Positions 47,801 to 60,900 of a stretch of DNA of 64,000 bases are shown one piece after another. The stretch covers positions 20,201-84,200 of the forward strand of contig NMRA01000960.1 of NCBI GenBank assembly GCA_002633005.1, written 5' to 3'. The DNA is from Phoronis australis (Eukaryota > Phoronida > Phoronidae). A model generated the notes under the pieces. It was given only the letters and a program-made list of their open reading frames with translations. It was not told where the DNA came from and searched no databases. The number at the start of each line of letters is the position of its first letter. Positions within the stretch are counted from its first letter, which is position 1. A program made the position numbers and the translations under genes.

Positions 47801-48941
47801 CTTGTCAGCAAACCTTGGATAACTCAATAATGCTATTCAATTTCTGAGTACTAACTGCGATTATAATGTATGCAATGAATATAGTTCACTTTGCAATCGC
47901 TTTAATGACTTGCATGGACAGTAGCACCTTACAATGCAGCATCAACATGGCTTCCCTCCCGCAAGGGGTGCGTCTGGTAGATGCACGACACGCGCGAAAA
48001 GTCAAGATCATGCAAGAGCACGTACACTGTAAACCACGCGAGTGACAGGCCAAAGTTTCGCAAATATGTTAGGGACCATACTATCAAAATGGCAGGCACT
48101 GATAATATCGATAGGCCAAGATAGAATGTTGAATTATGGAATAGAACACGCTGTTTTCGTTCCGTAATGAAATATTTCTCGCCTCAAGTCTTGCCACCCC
48201 AAATGCAACTACCACTATGCACTGCATCTTTTTAAGACCCCTAACACATACATACAGTTTTCATGCACAGTTACCTCTTACATTTCAGCCTGTCCACTGT
48301 CCAGGATATCAGACTGCTTCAAGATGACATGTTCAAGCGGACCGTCTAACTTTGTGTGTCAGGAATGCCGCCTGAGTTCCCACTCAGGCTCGGCATATTT
48401 GCTGTCAAATAACAGATGTTTGCGTAAGTACATTAACACATTTAACGCCTCTTCTACTGCAAGTTTATTTTCAAATAGGTGGAAATTAAATAAAAATGAT
48501 AAGTTTTTTCCGACGTTTTTTGCGTAATAATAAGGCATCCGTGAGGTAAGAATAACAGACTGTACAGGTGACATTATGACTGGCAAATGACGGAACTATG
48601 TACATGTATGCTAACTTGTTCTAAAAAACTAAAAAAATGATTGACAAAAATTGAATACTGCTGACTTGTATGTTATTGGTTGACTGCAAAAATGAAATAG
48701 TATACTGTGTATTATCCCTTGCAAAGCTCCCTAATGTATTTATTCGCTAGATGAAAAAATGAGCACATTCCAAAAGGTAACTTATAATCATATCATTCTT
48801 TTGCTACTGCATGCTGACTCTGCTCCCCACCCATGCGGCAGTACGCCATGCCCTCCTTAAGTCCGTTACAGTGATTGTTACCAGTGTATTATTATATTCT
48901 TTAATTATTATGATTAAAGGTCGTTGAGAGTCTTTGTTGTT

Positions 48942-48977
<36 letters not shown>

Positions 48978-51900
48978 GTCATCGTCATCGTCATCGTCAT
49001 CATCATAATATAAGTACTAATAACAACAATAATACTACTATTAATAATAGTTATTACTATTATTATTATCATCGTAGCCATGCTTATAATTCTACATTCT
49101 TTTAGCAAAGTGCTCTTGGCTGTCAAACACGTGGTGTTGGCCCGGTACTTGCCACGACAGGGGGTTAACCTCATCGTGTAGCTGCATTACTGGATTCGCC
49201 AAGAAATACGGGACCAACAGCTGTGAAAGTGAGTTAAATGCTTACATTGTCAGCCTGAACGTTGATAATATTTTAGGATCTCAAATGAAAAAAGACTGAA
49301 AAGAAATTATTGACTGTGTGCGCAGGCTGCTAAAGTATGCTAGATACATTGTATAGATATTAAGATTGCGTTAAGAATGCTGGCTTTCTTTACTTCCGAG
49401 AATCATCTTTGAGCTGTAAAGACTGGTTAAATGGACTTTTCAAATAAGGAGGTCAATACAACAAGAACCCTGACTATATTTTAGCTTAGAAGTCGACTGA
49501 CTGCAGCTCATGGTTTTACCGAATAGTGGACTCAAATGTTGGCTGCCGACTAATCTTCATGAAGAATAATAATCCCGACGGAATATGTTTCATGCGGAAG
49601 CTGTTAATAAAACACGTCCGATAATTTCAGTTGCTTCTGTTAGACCAAATCTGCTGACTTGTACAACGAGAGCAGTCAGCGCAAGCAACGAGTATGCCGA
49701 CTCAAGTGTCCCCAACGGATCCCCTAACTCTTGTGGCAACCAACAAGACTTTTGGAGCAATTTCCAGCCAACCGAAATTAGATTCACCTTTACTTTCGAG
49801 TTCAAAGTGTCCAACATACCTGCCAGACCAAGTCACATCAACGACTTCGTTTTCGGCATCACAGACGCATACATGCAGGTTACAACGCTGAGTAAAACAG
49901 GTTTGTAATGTTGTGAGGTAAAATTATATTTTCATGCAAACCACATTTTACTATTATGTCCCATCGGCGATTCAGTTTAGGGTGTCCAGTCAAAAACAAG
50001 AACAAGCACTTTCATCTTCGTGGTAATAATGCATTAGGTCACCACCTCTTTGTACTGTTTATCTTCAGAGGATGGTTGGAACGTTGGAACGTAAACTTCG
50101 AATGCGAAATAGAGGTACACAACATATCTCGTCTACGACAATTACTTTGTCCCTGGTTTTGTATTTATCCCGTTCCTTCTTCATGTATCTGTTTGGTTGT
50201 CGTCTCATTTCCATTATCTCTTTTCTTCTTTCTTTCCTCCTGTTGAATCTAATGAAATGCTTTGCTATCTATCTCCGTTGTAACCGCCCAAGTCCCGCAA
50301 CCCGTCCTGTGTTGCCTCTTTGTCTAACACCCCAATCTGCTAATCTAGTGCGTTTGGTATACAAAAAGTTGACATGTATTGCAGGAGTGACGAAATACAG
50401 CGGTAACAACCGATACATATCGAGGTGTACGCACACCTATTCTTCTTCAACACCACAACCTTCGACAATCACCTGTACGAATAAACTGACATTTGAAGGA
50501 GTTGCCTTGCAGAATAACGACAAGTTAGTTTTCACTAATTATACCTGCCGAAAATACTCGAGTAAACAAATAAATAAATTACTTTTATTTGACGTTTCGG
50601 TAGTGGTCGCAACTAAAGATGACTGAACGTTTGGTTCAGGTATAATGATAGAGTAATAGTCACAGAGGCCTCTGATGTTGAGAACCAGTTCGGGCCCGTT
50701 GCTGGTGAAAATTGATTCTCAAAATGAAGGACCACTGTAAGTGACTATTACCTAACTGTGAGTGCAAAATTATCGCACAACCACTCACCATTATAGAAGA
50801 TACTCTCACGCTATGATTTCTTGATCGACATTAGCTCTTTTCCCAGACAACATTAGAAACTTATTTTGAACAACACTCACTACCTCAGGCCCACTTGACA
50901 CATGTCGAAGCATTGATTTCCACTGTTGTTTATCTATACCCTAGGTATTGCGTGAGTTACAAGGCGGTTGGAGGAGGGTACTTCAGAACCAAGAACCTCG
51001 TGTATAACACTGTGTCTTCCAAGGAGTACTACACACCAGTGCTGAGTTCAAAATCTGTTTGTCTCTTATACGACAGTGCTGAGCCTATTCACTGCTCAGA
51101 GACATCAACATGTCCACCGAACACCCCTTACGAGACAGATCCCTTGGAGTTGACAAACAGGATAACCAAGAACAGTAATGTTACAGTGTCCTATGGGGGT
51201 TGGTCAGACACAGGTTCCGGCGTTGCTATGCTGGAATTCACTTTGTACAGTATGGCTGAAAAGTCGTCAAATCTTATCGGTTTAAAAGATAAAGTCAACC
51301 AATCGGTGAAGATTCTTAGGAATGGCGAAGGTTCATTAAAGTTTGTACTTCCGAGGCAAGGTTTGTATTGCGTAACAGCCCAAGTTTTGGACGTCTCCGG
51401 AAACACTCGGGTCGCTAGAAGATTCGTGCTTTACGACTCTTTGTCGGACGTTGCGATTAGCCCCAAACCACAAACATTTAAAGTTATCTCGGCGGCTGCC
51501 AACACCAATTACGTTTGGCAAACAAACTTGAACTCGATAAATATTCTATGGACGAGGCATTTCTATAATACGTTTCATGTTCGCAACAACATGTTGAGGC
51601 CAATTGAAAGAAACTCCCAAGTCTCTGGGTCTTACGATCAAATTACAGGCGACCTGCCCGTTATGGGAACACGAAATGTTGACGGGATTACTAGATTTCA
51701 ATACGCAGTTGCTAAGCTGCCCAGTAACATGCCGCGCTTAACCACTCTAATGGGTGTCCCTACGTCATTGACGTTAACTCCAAAGTTGAGAGACGGTGAT
51801 ACATACCGTATATGGGTCCAAGCTAAAGACGTGATGGGAAATGTTGCGATAGACAACATCACTCTTCACATCGATTCGTCGCCCCCTCTGTTGACCAATG

Positions 51901-54900
51901 CTGGTTTAATTGAAAACGGATATAAGAAACTCTTTGTACACAGCGTGGGCGACCTCTCGAAAATGAAATTCGAGTTTGATGCCTTGGACAGCGACAGCGG
52001 CCTTCATGATGTTAAGTGGAAGCTCGGAACAACTGAAGGCAGTGCAGATATCAGTGATGGATCGCTTGTCATTGTAAAGGTACGGTAGGCTATAAAGTTG
52101 AATCTGTAATAGCCTTAGCTCGCCGTTGTCACCCAAATGACTGAGTTTTTATGTATATCACGTATCGTTATGAAGCTGGCTCAGAATTTATTTCTATGCT
52201 TTTAAGAAATCAAAACCGATTTTTATCAAATTTTTGTACCTGGTGAACGAACTGACAGTTCTTCCCAAGGCAGAAAGCACCTTTACTTCAAGTAAGAAGC
52301 AAGTTGCATTGAGCCAGGTTTGAAGCAGACGAGAGCCCACTTAGAAGGATACCAAACTTGGTTTGGCCTAAAAACATATATGGAAAACTTCATCCATTTC
52401 TCCAAAACAACGCCAGGCTCTGTAAAACTCAACAACCCTCAAAAACTTGGAGGAAAATCTGAAAAGTCTTCTAAACAGGTAATCCTGATTTATACTTAAT
52501 ACGAGATACACCACAACTGTAAACATACTATCCAATCTGTGACACTTTTATTTAAATCCTGGTTTTATTACTTAAGGGGGGCGACAATTATTGCATTAAT
52601 TAGCAGGTGAGAGCATGATCTGTTGGCAACACGGGAGTGTAAAAGCAACGCTTCGCCCACAACAGCTACATGTACGTAACCAGTAATTGAGATGCTATGT
52701 ATTACCTGGACGAGAGCTAATTTAATTGGCTCCCTGTTTGTCTACCTTAAAGCATAAATAGCTTGCTGAAAAAAGTTATATGTATCACGTGAAACTTTGT
52801 TGCTACAGACCGAGGTTTATTATGAAAAACATTTCATGTTTTCACAAGTGCATGGGGGTCCAGCATCCGAGCGTCTGTCGTCGCTGCTGTATCTTATAAA
52901 CTCCTTGCATGATCCTAATAGAATCAGAAGACAAATTTCTGACCAATTCAACTATCACTATGGTAATCTTCAAGTTTTTTACGTTTGCTTCGTATCATGA
53001 TCTTCGGAGTTCCTTTATAGATTTTCCGTAAATTTCACAAATAGGTTTTTATTTACAACACCTTCCTACACACGGATTTGACGTATTCTGCGTCACCTAC
53101 TGGACATTAAAAATCGATTCAGTTTCGGTTTTTGCCTCTCTATCCGTCAAACAGTTCGAAGTTTCATTGTGAAAACTCAATGAGAAAACCGCAGATGACT
53201 GAAGTTGATTTTCGGACGGGTTCAACTAATATGGCCCTCACTAGAGACGATTTTATTGTTTTGCGTCTACGATTGTATCTTCTTAACCAAGTACAAGATC
53301 TTTGTAAAATTTAGCGGTTGTGTTCTTGTGACAATGGCAACAAATGTCAACAAATTGTAGACCAATCCGACTATCGCTGAGTACCCTAGTGGTAATTTTA
53401 ATTTTAGTTTAGAACATAGAAGGATTTTCGTCGAATTTCAGGCGACTGGGTTTCTACAAAGGGGGAGATGATGCCGGTCCGTTTTTGTTTGGATTCAATT
53501 TATTTTGCGCATCTAATGTCCGCTTTTATTTTTCGATTCCTTCCTCTTTATCTACCAAACCGCTCAAAAGATCGTCTAAAAAACTTAGCAGATGTGTTTC
53601 TGACGAAAAGACCGTTGCTGACATTGATTCTTGAACGAGTGTGACAGCTGGGGCGCCCTGTTGTGTTCACAGCGGTTTCTTTAAAGGAGCATGCCACCCA
53701 AAAAACAACCTAATTTGTATCAATTTAGCGACACGTACGGTTGCGTTACCCGACACCTGACGGCAGACGGAGGTGTTGAAATTATCCAATGACGTCATTG
53801 GTTTCACACGCAGTCTGTTCAGCAGTTCACAACACGGGTTACTGGTGTCAGCTTATCGCTTGAAGTCATCGTTTAACACCAATAAATCATCAAACTTCGA
53901 TGTAAAACCCTTAAAAATACACCGAGTTCTTATAAAAACGTGTTGTTTTATTTCGTTGTTACGGATTTATTGGTATTTGGACACACCGTAGCCTACAAAG
54001 TTCGGCAGACCAATAAGGTCCGTAGCAGGAGTTTGGCGTCTGTTCGGAGATAAGTTCGAAGTATTTTCCGTGAAATACAGACAGGAGAACCTAGATCTGT
54101 GTTGTTTAGACTTGTGATTTTTTGAGTTCTAAACACAAAACGCTTGTTATCCTGGCCATTGGCTCGCAGCCCGATCAGGCCCGTCGCACGGCCGGCCGGA
54201 TTGACTCGTTATCTCGGCCAGTGGTTCGGAAATGCAGTGATCAGACATCATGAACATAAACCTGCCAAAGTTCCGTGGAAACTAAAGTTCCAGTCAAGAA
54301 AATACTATACAAGTGAGCCAAAGTAATGTGCACGTGATTATGTTGATGAATTAGCCTCGAAACTGCAAATCTACTTACTCGCGTCGTTGGGGGCCGCGAA
54401 TTCATGTTCTCAGTTCTTTGGCCACAGCACCGTCAGGGCAGAGTTTGTACATTGACAATCATTATTTGAGTAATGTAGATTCCCCTAACACGTGACCGTG
54501 GGATGGAAATCGAGTTGTTTCACAAAAGTTTCTGGCAGCAAACACTAAATTAGCATGAGCTCACACGGCCTCGGTGTCCCGTCAATTAGTTTTATTGCAC
54601 CTAAAGCCGGTAACGTAGTGATTTATTAATTGCTGGCTTCTCAAATCATTTGCACTCACGAACACTCCAAAGGCATAACAAATTGCATCTAATGAGACAG
54701 AATTTATTTTAGTTTTATATAAGTATTTGTTAGGGTGAGAATAATTCATTTTGAAACAGAACGCTCAGTAATAAACGCCATTATGGCAACTAGCAATTCC
54801 GACTTAGGACGATAGCTAGAGGTCATCAGTCCCGACTTCGCAGGTGGATCGTTAAGTTTCACAAGCTATCAATTCGAACAGGAATACAGTGATGAAGAAA

Positions 54901-57900
54901 TACTAGAGAGGCGCCGTGAACAAGGTCAGACAACGGAACGTGGAGTTATTTGGTAAGCCGGCATTCGTCAGGCACTGTCGACGTCTGCAGGCCACAGACA
55001 CGGAGATGTTTCACGGCCTCATACTTGCTATTTACAGCATACATTTCATTCCTCATTACCATGAGCCACTTCCTAAGCATTTCGGACTCTCGAGGAAGTA
55101 AAAAAAAAACGATATACCTGCTTTCCTCGCAGCTGCTTAGTTCGGACAAGCGGGAACGATGCACCGCAACATAGCGGCATTCACTCTGCATATGAACCAC
55201 TGACGTCGCTAGCGTCGTTTCTCACCTTCCTCACAGGTTAACGCGACGCCTCTTGGCAAGGTAAGGTCGACCGTATGTTAGGCGATGTGGATATAGACCG
55301 ATTAAAACGGCGAAAAAGACTAATTAAATCGGGTGGCATTCTCCTTTAATCCATGCAAGTCACCTGACAACGTCGACCATCTGACAGCTCTGCCAACCAA
55401 TGTACCCCTTAGTTGCAATTCAGTTTTACGTTTGCCTCTTGTTGTATCTTCAGTTATTTGGCATGTTTTCATGAAATCTGGCAAATAAGTTTCTATTATA
55501 AAAACGACACCACTATTCCATTTTTGAGACAGATTCAACGAATTCTGCGCCACTTAGTGGTCATCATTTTTAATTACATTCGAGTCGTGTGCCTCTGTAT
55601 ACGCCAAGCCGCTCCGAGGATCATTACGAAAATTGCCATTGCATGTAACCCTACTGACAAGACCGCAACTGGATTTTCACCTGAGTCTGTCAATGTCTTT
55701 TCTTCGGCTCTCGAGATTTCTCTCTCCTAATTCCCCTAACAAAATTCTTTTGAAAATTTGGCGAGTGCATTCCAATTAACTTGACAATGGTCATTTGTTT
55801 TTTCCATCTTTTGAATTCAGTGACCGATTACCATGAAACTTAGCCAAATGATTTTCTTTGCGGGGACGAATATTCCTTCCCATTTCAGACGGTTTTCTTC
55901 GTATTGTGTGCCATTTAACTGACAATGTGTGGCACCAATAAACGCCCTTAGAAACACACCCTTTGCGGTGTAATCGTGGGCGTATTTAAACGTTCTCTGT
56001 TGCGCTCGTATCGTTTTCCCATCCTTTGTTTGTTCCTACAAATAACCAACACTCACTGGCTTTAGAGTATCAAACGAGAAATATTTTCCTTTCAGACACC
56101 GACGGGTGGTGATAATATATATTGTCCAACATTGGTCGACAGCTTGTGTGAGTATTACAACTACAGCATCAAACTAAACCATCTTATAGCCGAAAACAAG
56201 CACAGAGGAAACCACAACAGAGACTACTATTTCACGCTGACAGGCAGAAATAAGGCGCTACTCTCAAATGCACCATTAAATGTAAAGATACTGGTCGATA
56301 CATCACCACCAACCACAGGGGTAGTTCGTGATGGACCAGGCGGTTCCCATCACGATGTGCAACATCAAAGTACGCTGACTCTTTCCGGAAACTGGCATGG
56401 CTTCTTCGATCACGAAAGCGGCGTTCGCTTCTATCGCTTCGTTTTTGGAGAAAATTGTATGTCAAAGCAGAATGTAACTCTGTTTGGTAGAAGCACGACG
56501 GCGAATTTTGCAACGGATGTTGTAACAAAAGACGGGAAATATTACCTTAGCGTAGTGGCATACAATGGTGCCCATGAGCCCTCCGAAGCTGCTTGCTCCA
56601 ATGGCGTAATCGTAGATAGAACAATTCCCAAGTTTAAAAACATCCAGTTTGACGGACTTCGTGTCCACGGAGGCATTACATGCTCCTTTGACCCTGAGCT
56701 GAAAGTGTGGCACGTTAACAGTTATTATACCCGAGTCCAGCTCCACCCGACAGATGAATGTAAGTCGCTGTGTTCATCAACCCAAAGTGTGGATACTCTT
56801 CGTATACCAGAACTGAAACCTGCCAATAACTCTGATGGAGCCATCAACGCAAGTGAAAGTGATGCTATTTGCAAAAAGGGGAATATTTTCAAGGAGTCTT
56901 TCCCTAAGTACATCACGACTGATCACGTACGACTGCGTTGGGATTCTGTTAGCGGGTCTCCATTAGAAGACTACAAGATTGGATTTTCTAGAGCTGATCT
57001 AGAGACAACGCATGGTGCACCGTTTTACAGCAAAATCTATTCTGGCTTTGGACAAGGTGATTCGTTCTACCTCTGGATGCAAATTATCTCCAAATCTGGA
57101 ACACAGTCGAAGATAACTCTGGGGCCAATATTCGTCGATGAAACGCCACCACAATTTTCTGGAACTCTTAGTGTGAACATGGGAAGGAAGAAAGAGGACC
57201 CAATAACAATTTCTTGGTCAGCTGGTGCAATTTATGACGAAGAATATTCCAACGGAATTGACAAATATCAATATGCCGTAGGTAAGTGACACATTACTCG
57301 AGTGTAACAACTCTTGAAAGACCCGGATGTTTCAACCAGTCTCTGTTACTTGTAACAAAGATGTCGCCTGTCATTTTCTGCTTTCCTGATTGCATGTTCT
57401 TGTTTTTTGAAGTAAATATCGCCATCTAGCGAATCTGTGCGATAACTGAAAAATATGTTACATCGTCATTTCCCTAAGTATGACGGTAGATGCCCTAACT
57501 GGGTTACCGTAAGTGAATCTCAAATTTCATCATTGTAGCGAAAGTAATAGCTTGTAATTTGTAAGTAGATCTGTACGTGGTAAAGTGAAATAGAAATTAT
57601 TGTCCATTAAATCTATATGCAACGCCATCTTTGAACGCTACTTGTTTGACTCATGAGATTCGATGGAACCATGCGTTTTGGTTCTTTAATGCTGAGAGGA
57701 AGTTCTCCTAGTTACACACCAGAATACCAAAGACTTCCGCTTGACCCAGGTAACGAGAACTTTAAAAACTTTTTCGAAATTGCTGAGGATTGGCAAGATA
57801 GTTCAAAACCTGTGTAAAGTAATACCATCATTTAATTCCAGGTGACGAGTTCACCATCCATTCCGCTTCACCATTTCAAGCTTTTGTACCTCAAAGTTGT

Positions 57901-60900
57901 GATCGAGGTACACAGTGTCTGCATGTAGAGAAAGGTTCCATTCAAAAGCATGACGCTGGGTTTTGGGCGGAGCTACTCTATCAGCATCAAAGTGTTCAAT
58001 CGCGCTGGCTTGAGTAGTGTGTTCACTACTTCCTTGTTTAATCTGACGTCAGGTATTCCACCGAGTGTGGGCGTGGTCTATGACGTTGATGGTGATTCCA
58101 ATAACGGTTCTTTGGTTGACGATGATTTTATGAAGCGAGACAAATTCTGTGTTCGGTGGTCCGGTTTCGGAAGTCAAGACGAGATCGAGTATGACGTTGG
58201 ATTAGGTACTGCAAAAAATCTCACCGACGTTGTGAGCTACAAATCAGCTACTCAGCTAGCTGTTGTGGGTAAAGATTATGTTTGTCTCGCACTGCCTGAC
58301 AGGAATCTATCAAGAGTGTTTTCCACAGTGAAAGCGTCAGTGAAGCATGATTCTTCGAGTTTTGTCGTTGCTTCCTCAGACGGTGCGTATATTTTGAGAA
58401 GGAACTTTCAAAAAGAGTCTTTGAAAATATTTGATGGTTTGGGCTGTAAACACGTCAGAGAATACGAAGATGCACCCGGTTTTACATTAAATGGCTCAAC
58501 TGGCTCAACGCACATTCTTCGTTTTAAACAAGTCAAATATCTATCACCATTGTACACTGTAAAACTATCAAGCTCTGAAGAACTGACTGGCGTGAAAATG
58601 ACCCAGAAAGGAGCAGAACCCAGAAACGTGCAGAACGACTTTGACGGATCAAAGTATTTCGCTTACTATACGTTTGAGTGGCGGAATGACCCATTCACAT
58701 TTGATGTAGTTATGACTCAAGGGTCATTGCTTGTAATAACAACGGCTAGTCTGACGAAATGTAGCATTGACAATGATTATCAATCTGCATCTAACTTTCT
58801 GTCCGGTTACTGGCGGTACTCTTCACCAATGAAAGGTTACGTTACTCACTACGAGTGTTCTGTTGCCGAAGATGTTTGCTCTTTGTCCGGCTGCACAATT
58901 AACGGCATTTTGGTACAGCAGGCAACCGCCATGGACTTTTGTCAGTTTTCGAACATGACGCTCATTTCCGGAAATAGGTATAGGATACTAGTTCGGCCAT
59001 GTTTTCAGCACCATTGTCTGGAAGAATCGTCTTCTGACGGCGTCATTGTGGCACCTGCCTCCCCGACAAAGAATGACATTTCTGCTGAAGTAGAATTCAC
59101 TGGAAGCTCAGGAATGTATTCAATTGAAGTAGTGGTTAATTGGCAAAAGTTTCACGTGAAAAATGGCAACTTGCAACAGGACGTTGATCTTTATGAATGG
59201 ACTCTTTCGCGAAGCCACTTAGGGAAAGATCCCGGATTGGTTTGGAGAGGGGCGTACAACAAAACACATGTAAGTACACCCGGTGAATAGTGTCCGTGAG
59301 AACGCATTCTCAGAATAGAGTTTGATCGTTACTTTCACTTTGGTCTGATAACTCTAAGCCTTACTCCCTCACACCAGACCGACACATTCTTAACAAGTAC
59401 CGTGTTTTCCAAAAAGAGTCGCTTCGGGGCTCTTTCGGAGATACCTATTTTCTAGAAATGATTTTGCATACACACAAAACCCCTAGGGAGCTCTTTTGGA
59501 AAAAAGTAGAAAGACTCATTTGGAAACTACGTACTACAGGGTCTCCATTCAGCAGCGAGTCTTAAAAGTTCTGCAGAGGTACTTGAAATTAGAAAATTCA
59601 TGATGGTGGCGTCGGAGGCTGTGATTGATTTATTTCTACCTAGACTTTAACTTTGTTTGCCTTATAATTACCGTGGATACTATAGCAAAACAAACATTGT
59701 TTTGAAACCCAGCATCTATTAAAAAATTCTCCTTAATATGTACTGTTGGACATTGTGCCACTTTTTACGACAAAATGACTCAAATATATCTACGTTATGA
59801 AGCTCGTGTTCAAATAAAACCTCTTCACCGCGAAATCTTCTCGGTCTCCTGCTGAGTGACAACTGAATACCTCCAGTGGCTAGTTTGCCATGTTAGTTAC
59901 CTGCACTGTCTAGTAGAGTAGAATCATCACTGGTCATGGATTTCAAACACCAGCCAGGATTCACATTATTGACCAATTTACTGTTGTATGAATCGTCCGG
60001 CGAAGCCTCTATTGACATGTCATTGGTCAAAATTAAAATACTTTAACGTTCATTTTAACTACCAAAATTAATAAAATAATGACACTCCCATACTTTGGCC
60101 TTGCCAGAAATGCAAAATGATCCCGAAAGATACCCTTAGATATTTTTCATTCCTCGTATACGAAAGAGTTCCCATGTAGGCTTTGTTTTGGTGAGGGCTC
60201 TCTGAGAAATCCGCGGTAGGCAAAGTATTATTGGTTGGAACGTATGAGATTGCAACTGTAGCTCTGTCCATTGGCCTCCTATACTCTATGTGTCAAAACG
60301 TAAGAGATTCACATCGGGAGTTTGTCTTATTATATTTGTTGGTAGGATAAAGCAACGGTTGACTGGAAGAACCATCGTCTGCAGACGATGTACTTGTTAG
60401 TGAAAGGATATTCCCTTGCCAATGTGTACACAACCGCCGTCAAGAATTTGACATCACCAGAGCAGATGACTACATTTGACACGGCAGTGTACGATTTAAC
60501 CAAAGAAGACATGGATAGCTTCAGTCCTATTTCACACACAAAGAACATACTTTCAAGTACGCTTTCTCGACTGCATATTGCTGAAGTGGACTTCACAAAC
60601 ATCAGCACTACAGCGTATGCTGTGCTTGCTGCTCCGTTGTACGATACGTACACGTGGACCCTAACCACAGTGAACAATCCCGAGTTAAATTGCTCCGTCA
60701 GCCCACATTGTGTTGCCGTGGTAACAAACTCTAAAAACAACGTGGAGTTTGGGAAATTGAATCTGATCAACGGAGTTGAATATTTTTCGTGTGTCCGAAC
60801 AAAAAATCTGACGAGATCGGTTGGAAATCAATTACAGCAACTTCCGGAGCTTAAGATGTGCAGTAATGGGTTTGTGATAGACACTACACCCCCGGTGGCC

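Noticed and set aside
48914-49174. Minus-strand poly-Met/Thr frame
   Set aside because: It is a translation of the (TCA)n/(TCG)n microsatellite.
50072-50626. 184-codon plus-strand frame
   Set aside because: Only 50385-50523 is supported as an exon by splice sites and phase; the remainder is open intron sequence.
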